In this document: positions 1-5,027 of the stretch, in pieces
Layout: each line of letters begins with the position of its first letter
Position numbering within the stretch: the first letter of the stretch is position 1
Assembly: GCA_035457725.1 (NCBI GenBank)
Contig: DATIBC010000015.1
Span: forward strand, 1-5,027
Reading direction: 5' to 3'
Length of the DNA stretch: 5,027 nucleotides
Source: DATFES01 sp035457725
GTDB lineage: Bacteria > Pseudomonadota > Alphaproteobacteria > CACIAM-22H2
Position numbers and translations under genes: made by a program
Notes under the pieces: generated by a model
What the model saw: only the letters and a program-made list of their open reading frames with translations
Told to the model about the DNA's origin: nothing
The model's database searches: none

Positions 1-2496
1 GTTTCGCTGATCGATGCGCGCGACGACGTGGCGCCGGTCGCGTTCCCTTATTTCGGCAACCGCAAGCACGATTTCTTCGCCGGCACCGAGCATCCCGACG
101 TGCTGGTGCGCAACGTTCCGGTCAAGCGCTTGACGCTTTCGGACGGCGAAGCGTTGGTCGCCTCGGTGTTCGATCTGTTCGTCGCCAATTACGGCGTCGA
201 CCGCGGATTGGGTGGCGGCAGCGTGGCGACGAGCTACGACGACGCGACGCCGTACAGCCCGGCGTGGGCCGAGCGAATCACCGGCGTCAAGCGGTCCCAC
301 ATCATCGCGGTCGCACGGCAGTTCGCCGAAAACGCCGACAAGACGCGCGGCAAATCGATGGTCATTCTCGGCGCCGGCCTCAATCATTGGTACCACATGG
401 ACATGATCTACCGCGGCATCATCAATCTGCTGGTGATGTGCGGCTGCGTCGGCCAGTCGGGCGGCGGCTGGAGCCATTACGTCGGCCAGGAGAAATTGCG
501 ACCGCAGACCGGATGGCTGCCGCTCGCCTTCGCGCTCGACTGGACCCGGCCGCCGCGGCAGATGAACAGCACCTCATTCTTCTACAATCACACCGACCAG
601 TGGCGTTACGAAAAGCTTTCGGTCGGCGAGATTCTTTCTCCGCTCGCCGACGCCAATGCGTTCGACGGCAGCCTGATCGACTTTAACGTCCGCTCCGAAC
701 GGATGGGCTGGCTGCCCTCGGCGCCGCAGCTCGAAACGAATCCGCTCGAACTGACCCGCCAGGCCGCGAGTGACGGCAAGGATCCGGTGCGGTTCGTCGT
801 CGACCGCCTCAAGTCGGGCGAGCTGCGCATGTCGTGCGAAGACCCCGACGATCCGCGGAACTTCCCGCGCAACCTGTTCGTCTGGCGCTCGAACCTGCTG
901 GGCGCCAGCGGCAAGGGGCACGAGTACTTCCTCAAGTATCTCCTCGGCACGCAGCACGGCGTGCAGGGCAAGGATCTCGGCGCCACCGGCGGCGAAAAGC
1001 CGAAAGAAGTCGTCTGGCGCGCGGAAGGTGCGCAGGGAAAGCTCGATCTGCTGGTGACGCTCGATTTCCGCATGTCGACGACGTGCATGTACTCCGACAT
1101 CGTCCTGCCGGTTGCCACCTGGTACGAGAAAAACGATCTCAACACATCGGACATGCATCCCTTCATCCATCCGCTCTCCGCGGCGGTGGATCCGGTCTGG
1201 GAGTGCAAGAGCGACTGGGAGATCTACAAAGGCTTCGCCCAGAAGTTCTCGGAAGTCGTGCCGGGACACCTCGGCGTCGAAAAGGATCTCGTCTTGACGC
1301 CGATCATGCACGACACACCGGGCGAGTTGGCGCAGCCATTCGAGGTCAAGGATTGGAAGCGCGGCGAGTGCGAGGCGCTCCCGGGTAAGTCGATGCCGGC
1401 GATGACGGTGGTCGAGCGCGACTACCCGAACGTGTATAAAAAATTCACCTCGCTCGGCCCGCTGATGTCGAAGATCGGCAACGGCGGTAAGGGGATCTCC
1501 TGGAACACCGAGCAGGAGGTCAAGTTCCTCGCCGAGCTCAACCATGTCGTGACTGAGGAGGGTATAAGCAAGGGCCTACCGCGGATCGATAGCGACATGG
1601 ACGCGGCGGAGGTCATCTTGACGCTGGCGCCCGAGACCAACGGCCATGTCGCGGTGAAGGCATGGGAGGCGCTCGGCAAGGCCACGGGACGCGAACACAC
1701 CCATCTCGCTGTCGCGCGCCAGGACGACAAACTGCGCTTCCGCGATTTGCAGGCACAGCCGCGCAAGATCATCTCGTCGCCGACCTGGAGCGGCCTCGAA
1801 TCCGAGCACGTCAGCTACAACGCCGGCTACACGAATGTGCACGAGTTGATTCCCTGGCGGACGCTGAGCGGCCGCCAGCAGCTCTATCAGGATCACCCGT
1901 GGATGCGCGCCTTCGGCGAGGCGCTGTGCGTGTATCGGCCGCCGATCGACACCAAGACGGTGAAGCCGGTCATCGCCGAGAAAGACAACGGCAATCCGCA
2001 GGTCGTGCTCAATTTCATCACGCCGCACCAGAAATGGGGCATCCACAGCACTTACACCGACAATCTTCTGATGCTGACCCTGTCGCGCGGCGGCCCGATC
2101 GTATGGATCAGCGAGAAGGACGCGAAAAAGATGGGGGCCGTCGATAACGACTGGGTCGAGGCCTACAACGTCAATGGCGCGCTGGTCGCGCGCGCCGTCG
2201 TCAGCCAGCGCGTGCCGGAAGGAATGATCTTGATGTACCACGCGCAGGAAAAAATCGTGAACGTCCCCGGCAGCGAGGTGACCGGAACGCGCGGCGGGAT
2301 CCACAACTCGGTGACGCGCGCGTGCCCCAAGCCGACGCACATGATCGGCGGCTACGCGCAGCAGAGTTACGGCTTCAATTACTACGGCACCGTCGGCTCC
2401 AATCGCGACGAGTTCGTCGTCGTCCGCAAGGTCAAGCGCGTCGACTGGCTCGACAAGCCGCGCGCGGAACCGCGCATGGAGGAGGCAAACCAATGA
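1..2496 (+). CDS. narG: Respiratory nitrate reductase alpha subunit NarG (5'-truncated by window edge)
   Basis: This is the catalytic subunit that reduces nitrate to nitrite at a Mo-bisMGD cofactor on the cytoplasmic face of the NarGHI complex. The frame is open from base 1, so the GTG at 28 is an internal codon and not the start. The 831 visible residues compare with about 1,250 in a full NarG, so roughly the first 415 are missing, including the histidine/cysteine FS0 cluster site and the Asp ligand of molybdenum. Landmarks, numbered from base 1, are FPYFG (15-19), GAGLNHWYHMDM (from 124), CGCVGQSGGGW (147-157), NTSDMHPFIHPLSAAVDP (from 381), the YNAGYTNVHELIPWR stretch (from 606) and YGFNYYGTVGSNRDEF near the end (from 790). 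The last 170 residues or so form the C-terminal molybdopterin-dinucleotide-binding domain. Recalled E. coli NarG matches almost collinearly. The stop overlaps the narH start. Nitrobacter-type nitrite oxidoreductase NxrA is the main alternative, and direct adjacency to narH argues against it. No frameshift is seen. Confidence 0.97.
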   Translation, partial: VSLIDARDDVAPVAFPYFGNRKHDFFAGTEHPDVLVRNVPVKRLTLSDGEALVASVFDLFVANYGVDRGLGGGSVATSYDDATPYSPAWAERITGVKRSHIIAVARQFAENADKTRGKSMVILGAGLNHWYHMDMIYRGIINLLVMCGCVGQSGGGWSHYVGQEKLRPQTGWLPLAFALDWTRPPRQMNSTSFFYNHTDQWRYEKLSVGEILSPLADANAFDGSLIDFNVRSERMGWLPSAPQLETNPLELTRQAASDGKDPVRFVVDRLKSGELRMSCEDPDDPRNFPRNLFVWRSNLLGASGKGHEYFLKYLLGTQHGVQGKDLGATGGEKPKEVVWRAEGAQGKLDLLVTLDFRMSTTCMYSDIVLPVATWYEKNDLNTSDMHPFIHPLSAAVDPVWECKSDWEIYKGFAQKFSEVVPGHLGVEKDLVLTPIMHDTPGELAQPFEVKDWKRGECEALPGKSMPAMTVVERDYPNVYKKFTSLGPLMSKIGNGGKGISWNTEQEVKFLAELNHVVTEEGISKGLPRIDSDMDAAEVILTLAPETNGHVAVKAWEALGKATGREHTHLAVARQDDKLRFRDLQAQPRKIISSPTWSGLESEHVSYNAGYTNVHELIPWRTLSGRQQLYQDHPWMRAFGEALCVYRPPIDTKTVKPVIAEKDNGNPQVVLNFITPHQKWGIHSTYTDNLLMLTLSRGGPIVWISEKDAKKMGAVDNDWVEAYNVNGALVARAVVSQRVPEGMILMYHAQEKIVNVPGSEVTGTRGGIHNSVTRACPKPTHMIGGYAQQSYGFNYYGTVGSNRDEFVVVRKVKRVDWLDKPRAEPRMEEANQ
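2478..2485 (+). promoter_or_regulatory. Shine-Dalgarno of narH
   Basis: GGAGGAGG lies in the last codons of narG, with a 7-base spacer before the ATG at 2493. It is a near-perfect anti-16S match at ideal spacing. It fixes the narH start and supports coupled translation, since the narG stop and narH start share ATGA at 2493-2496. Confidence 0.88.
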
Positions 2497-4016
2497 AGAT
2501 CCGCGCACAGATCGGCATGGTGCTGAACCTCGACAAGTGCATCGGCTGCCACACTTGCTCGGTGACGTGCAAGAACGTGTGGACATCGCGCGAGGGCGTC
2601 GAATACGTCTGGTTCAACAATGTCGAATCCAAGCCGGGCGTGGGTTACCCGCGCGAGTGGGAGAATCAGGACAAATGGAACGGCGGCTGGATCCGCCGCA
2701 AGAACGGCAAGATCGCGCCGCGCATCGGCGGCAAGTGGCGGGTGCTGGCGAATATCTTCGCCAACCCCGACTTACCCGAAATCGACGACTACTACGAGCC
2801 GTTCACCTTCGACTACGAGCATCTACAGTCGGCGCCGCTGTCCGAAGCCGCCCCCGTCGCGCGGCCGGTGTCGCTGATCACCGGCCAGCGCATGGAGAAG
2901 ATCGCTTGGGGTCCGAACTGGGAGGAAATCCTCGGCGGCGAATTCGAGCATCGCTCGCGCGACAAGAACTTCGACAACGTCCAGAAGGAGATCTACGGCC
3001 AGTTCGAGAACACCTTCCTCATGTATTTGCCGCGGCTGTGCGAGCACTGCCTGAATCCGTCGTGCGTCGCGTCGTGCCCCTCGGGCTCGATCTACAAGCG
3101 CGAGGAAGACGGCATTGTCCTCGTCGACCAGGACAAGTGTCGCGGCTGGCGGATGTGCGTCAGCGCCTGCCCCTACAAGAAGATTTATTACAACTGGCAG
3201 AGCGGCAAAGCGGAGAAATGCATTTTCTGCTATCCGCGCATCGAGGTCGGCCAGCCGACCGTGTGCTCGGAGACATGCGTCGGCCGCATCCGCTATCTCG
3301 GCGTGCTTCTGTACGATGCCGACCGCATCGAGGAGGCGGCGAGCGCCGAGGCCGAAACCGATCTCTATCGCGCCCAGCTCGGCCTGTTCCTCGACCCGAA
3401 CAATCCGGCGGTGATCGAGCAGGCGCGCGCCGACGGCGTCCCCGAGGCGTGGCTCAAGGCCGCGCAGCAATCGCCGGTCTACAAGATGGCGGTTGAGTGG
3501 AAAGTCGCCTTCCCGCTCCATCCGGAGTATCGCACGCTGCCAATGGTCTGGTATGTGCCGCCGTTGTCGCCGATACAGGCCGCGGCCGACGCCGGAAACG
3601 TCGGCATGAACGGCGTCATTCCGGACGTGCGCTCGTTACGCATCCCGGTCAAGTATCTAGCCAACATGCTGACCGCCGGCGACGAGCAACCGGTGATCAT
3701 GGCCCTCGAACGGATGCTGGCCATGCGCGCATACATGCGCGCCAAGCATGTCGATGGCGTGCTCGACCTCAAGGTGCTCGAACGCGTCGGCCTCAGCCAG
3801 GGCGAAGTCGAGGGTATGTACCGCTACATGGCGATCGCCAATTACGAAGACCGCTTCGTGATTCCGACGACGCACCGCGAATATGCCGAGAATGCCTATG
3901 ACCTCAAGGCGAGCTGCGGCTTCAGCTTCGGCGACGGTTGCTCCGGCGGAAGCAGCGAATTCAGCCTGTTCGGCGCCAAGAAGCCCAAGGCCAAGACCTT
4001 GGCGGGAGGCGACTGA
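2493..4016 (+). CDS. narH: Respiratory nitrate reductase beta subunit NarH
   Basis: This is the four-cluster iron-sulfur subunit that carries electrons from the NarI hemes to NarG on the cytoplasmic side of the membrane. The product is 507 residues (E. coli NarH is 512) and begins MKIRAQIGMVLNLDKC. The cysteine groups visible are C16/C19/C22/C26, C183/C186/C191/C195, C216/W219/C222/C226 and C243/C246/C258/C262. In the third group Trp219 stands where a fourth ferredoxin cysteine would be. In characterised NarH this gives a [3Fe-4S] cluster, with [4Fe-4S] clusters at the other three sites. The beta-subunit C-terminal domain includes PLHPEYRTLPMVWYVPP (from 341) and ends with a cysteine-containing tail, CGFSFGDGC (475-483). 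The open frame extends upstream to an ATG at 2322, but that part lies inside narG in another frame. The ATG at 2493 has the strong ribosome site and matches the family N-terminus. There is no signal peptide, as expected for a cytoplasmic-facing subunit. Nitrobacter NxrB shares the same cluster pattern and is the only close alternative. Confidence 0.98.
   Translation: MKIRAQIGMVLNLDKCIGCHTCSVTCKNVWTSREGVEYVWFNNVESKPGVGYPREWENQDKWNGGWIRRKNGKIAPRIGGKWRVLANIFANPDLPEIDDYYEPFTFDYEHLQSAPLSEAAPVARPVSLITGQRMEKIAWGPNWEEILGGEFEHRSRDKNFDNVQKEIYGQFENTFLMYLPRLCEHCLNPSCVASCPSGSIYKREEDGIVLVDQDKCRGWRMCVSACPYKKIYYNWQSGKAEKCIFCYPRIEVGQPTVCSETCVGRIRYLGVLLYDADRIEEAASAEAETDLYRAQLGLFLDPNNPAVIEQARADGVPEAWLKAAQQSPVYKMAVEWKVAFPLHPEYRTLPMVWYVPPLSPIQAAADAGNVGMNGVIPDVRSLRIPVKYLANMLTAGDEQPVIMALERMLAMRAYMRAKHVDGVLDLKVLERVGLSQGEVEGMYRYMAIANYEDRFVIPTTHREYAENAYDLKASCGFSFGDGCSGGSSEFSLFGAKKPKAKTLAGGD
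4004..4009 (+). promoter_or_regulatory. Shine-Dalgarno of narJ
   Basis: GGGAGG lies in the last codons of narH, with an 8-base spacer before the ATG at 4018. It selects this start over the in-frame upstream ATG at 3883, which lies inside narH. Confidence 0.82.
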
Positions 4017-4017
4017 A

Positions 4018-4719
4018 ATGCGGACCTATAAAGTGCTCTCGGCCCTTCTGGGGTATCCCGACGGCGCGCTGCTCGCCGCCGCCAACGACATGCGCGCCGT
4101 GCTCGACGCCGAGAATTGCTTGCCTTCGGCCGTCCGGGCTGGGATCGAAGCGCTCATTCGCCGCCTCGAGACGGTCGAGCCGTTGACGCTGCAGGAGGAG
4201 TACGTCGCGCTGTTCGATCGCGGCCGCTCGACGTCGCTCCATCTCTTCGAACATGTGCACGGCGAATCGCGGGACCGCGGGCAGGCGATGGTCAATCTGA
4301 TCGAGGCGTATCGCTCGCACGGCCTCGCCATCTCCGTGCCCGAGCTGCCGGATTATCTGCCGCTGTTTCTCGAGTTCGTGTCGCTTCTGCCGCCGGCCGA
4401 GGCGCGCGCGACGCTCGCGGAGACGGCACACATCCTGGCGGCCTTGGCGTCGCGGCTGAAACGGCGCGCGAGCGGCTATGCCGCGGTGTTCGAAGCGCTG
4501 GTGCGGCTCACCGGTGACCGTGAGGCGATCGCCAGCCTGTCCGGCGTCGTAGCCGGCCCAGACGACGCCTCCGATAACGTGGCGGCGCTCGACGCGGCGT
4601 GGGAGGAGGCGCCGGTCACCTTCGGTCCCGGCGACGCGGCATCGTCGAACTGCAACACCGGATGCGGCAAGTGGGCGAATGTCGATTTTATCGCCACGCC
4701 TGCGAAGCAGGAGAGCTGA
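4018..4719 (+). CDS. narJ: Nitrate reductase molybdenum cofactor assembly chaperone NarJ
   Basis: This is a cytoplasmic chaperone of the TorD/DmsD/NarJ family. It binds apo-NarG, promotes Mo-bisMGD and Fe-S cluster insertion, and holds NarGH until it docks on NarI; it is not part of the final enzyme. The product is 233 residues (E. coli NarJ is about 236) and mostly predicted helical. Visible family motifs are an N-terminal LLGYPDG (10-16), the hallmark block FDRGRSTSLHLFEHVHGESR (66-85) continuing DRGQAM, and the ELPDYLPLFLEF stretch soon after. The C-terminal region has LDAAWEE followed by a small cysteine motif, C212-N-T-G-C216-G-K-W. The E. coli protein, as recalled, has a single GCG at the comparable place. 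The start is set by the ribosome site at 4004-4009 and by the match to the family N-terminus; one base separates it from the narH stop. Its place between narH and narI is the standard operon order. Confidence 0.96.
   Translation: MRTYKVLSALLGYPDGALLAAANDMRAVLDAENCLPSAVRAGIEALIRRLETVEPLTLQEEYVALFDRGRSTSLHLFEHVHGESRDRGQAMVNLIEAYRSHGLAISVPELPDYLPLFLEFVSLLPPAEARATLAETAHILAALASRLKRRASGYAAVFEALVRLTGDREAIASLSGVVAGPDDASDNVAALDAAWEEAPVTFGPGDAASSNCNTGCGKWANVDFIATPAKQES
4709..4715 (+). promoter_or_regulatory. Shine-Dalgarno of narI
   Basis: AGGAGAG lies in the last codons of narJ. The core GGAG (4710-4713) is 9 bases before the ATG at 4723, which supports that start. Confidence 0.75.
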
Positions 4720-4722
4720 GCC

Positions 4723-5027
4723 ATGACCTACGTTCACCAACTAGCCTTCGGCTTCTACCCATATATCGCGCTGGCGGTGTTCGTAGTCGGCAGCATCGTC
4801 CGCTTCGATCACGGCCAGTACACCTGGCGTAGCGGATCGAGCCAGCTCTTGCGCGCCAAGTCGCTGCGATGGGGTTCGAACCTCTTCCACGTCGGCATAT
4901 TGCTGCTGTTCGTCGGGCATCTGTTCGGGCTGCTGACCCCGCCGGCGGTCTATCACGCCTTGGGTCTGTCGAGTTCAGCCAAGCAAATCCTGGCGATGGC
5001 GGCCGGCGGGCTGTTCGGCCTGGTGTG
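4723..5027 (+). CDS. narI: Respiratory nitrate reductase gamma subunit NarI, cytochrome b (3'-truncated by window edge)
   Basis: This is the integral membrane diheme cytochrome b that anchors NarGH, oxidises quinol at the periplasmic side and passes electrons to NarH. The first 101 residues of a protein usually near 225-240 are present, and the frame runs off the window. Visible hydrophobic segments are TM1 at about residues 7-26, TM2 at about 51-71 and the beginning of TM3 from about 87. RFDHGQYTWRSGSSQ (27-41) is the family's first cytoplasmic loop. His56 and His66 in NLFHVGILLLFVGH match, in number and context, the E. coli NarI ligands His56 (proximal heme) and His66 (distal heme). Their partner histidines would lie in the missing C-terminal half. 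The start is three bases after the narJ stop and has a good ribosome site. No cleavable signal peptide is expected in this family. Confidence 0.96.
   Translation, partial: MTYVHQLAFGFYPYIALAVFVVGSIVRFDHGQYTWRSGSSQLLRAKSLRWGSNLFHVGILLLFVGHLFGLLTPPAVYHALGLSSSAKQILAMAAGGLFGLV

Noticed and set aside
28..30. GTG as a possible narG start codon
   Set aside because: The frame is open to base 1 and the residues before it continue the NarG alignment. No ribosome site precedes it, and the protein would lack its FS0 and Mo-ligand region.
574..1545. Long minus-strand open frame of 323 codons opposite narG
   Set aside because: It lies wholly opposite well-supported narG, has arginine- and alanine-rich low-information translation typical of antisense frames in GC-rich DNA, and shows no recognisable domain.
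1576..2586. Long minus-strand open frame of 336 codons opposite the end of narG and start of narH
   Set aside because: It spans a conserved gene junction in antisense and resembles no family I know. GC-rich third codon positions explain the lack of stops.
2537..3496. Plus-strand open frame of 319 codons in an alternative frame of narH
   Set aside because: The translation is arginine-rich and has no motifs, while the overlapping narH frame carries all four cluster motifs. It is a frame shadow.
3961..4740. Minus-strand open frame of 259 codons opposite narJ
   Set aside because: It almost exactly mirrors narJ and has arginine-rich composition with no domain. It is antisense shadow.
4980..5027. 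GC-rich partial inverted repeat (GGCCGGCGGGC...GGCC) near the right edge as a possible terminator
   Set aside because: It lies within the narI coding frame in a transmembrane segment, has no following T-run, and is what Gly/Ala/Leu codons produce in GC-rich DNA.

Overview
The window is an internal slice of a narGHJI operon, which encodes the membrane-bound, quinol-oxidising respiratory nitrate reductase (NarGHI) and its assembly chaperone (NarJ). All four genes lie on the + strand and nearly every base is coding. The sequence is GC-rich with strong G/C bias at third codon positions. Together with the close resemblance of the proteins to the E. coli NarGHJI set, recalled from family knowledge, this suggests a high-GC proteobacterium capable of nitrate respiration or denitrification. 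An alpha- or betaproteobacterium is plausible, but the sequence alone does not fix the class.

Layout: 1-2496 is the C-terminal two thirds of narG (molybdenum catalytic subunit, 5' end outside the window). 2493-4016 is a complete narH (iron-sulfur electron-transfer subunit), whose start overlaps the narG stop in an ATGA. 4018-4719 is a complete narJ (chaperone for molybdenum cofactor insertion and complex assembly). 4723-5027 is the first 101 codons of narI (cytochrome b membrane anchor and quinol oxidase, 3' end outside the window). Gaps between genes are 4 bases or less, and narH, narJ and narI each have a clear Shine-Dalgarno sequence inside the end of the preceding gene. The four are therefore almost certainly one transcript with coupled translation.

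How they work together: NarI takes electrons from membrane quinol through two b hemes. NarH relays them through four Fe-S clusters to the FS0 cluster and Mo-bisMGD site of NarG, where nitrate is reduced to nitrite on the cytoplasmic side. NarJ binds immature NarGH and allows cofactor loading and docking to NarI. The operon promoter, with any FNR/NarL-type sites, would lie upstream of narG, outside this window.

I found no RNA genes, mobile elements, CRISPR arrays, significant repeats, terminators or unexplained non-coding stretches. This is an ordinary conserved respiratory operon. The findings below are modest, and I do not see an undescribed system here.
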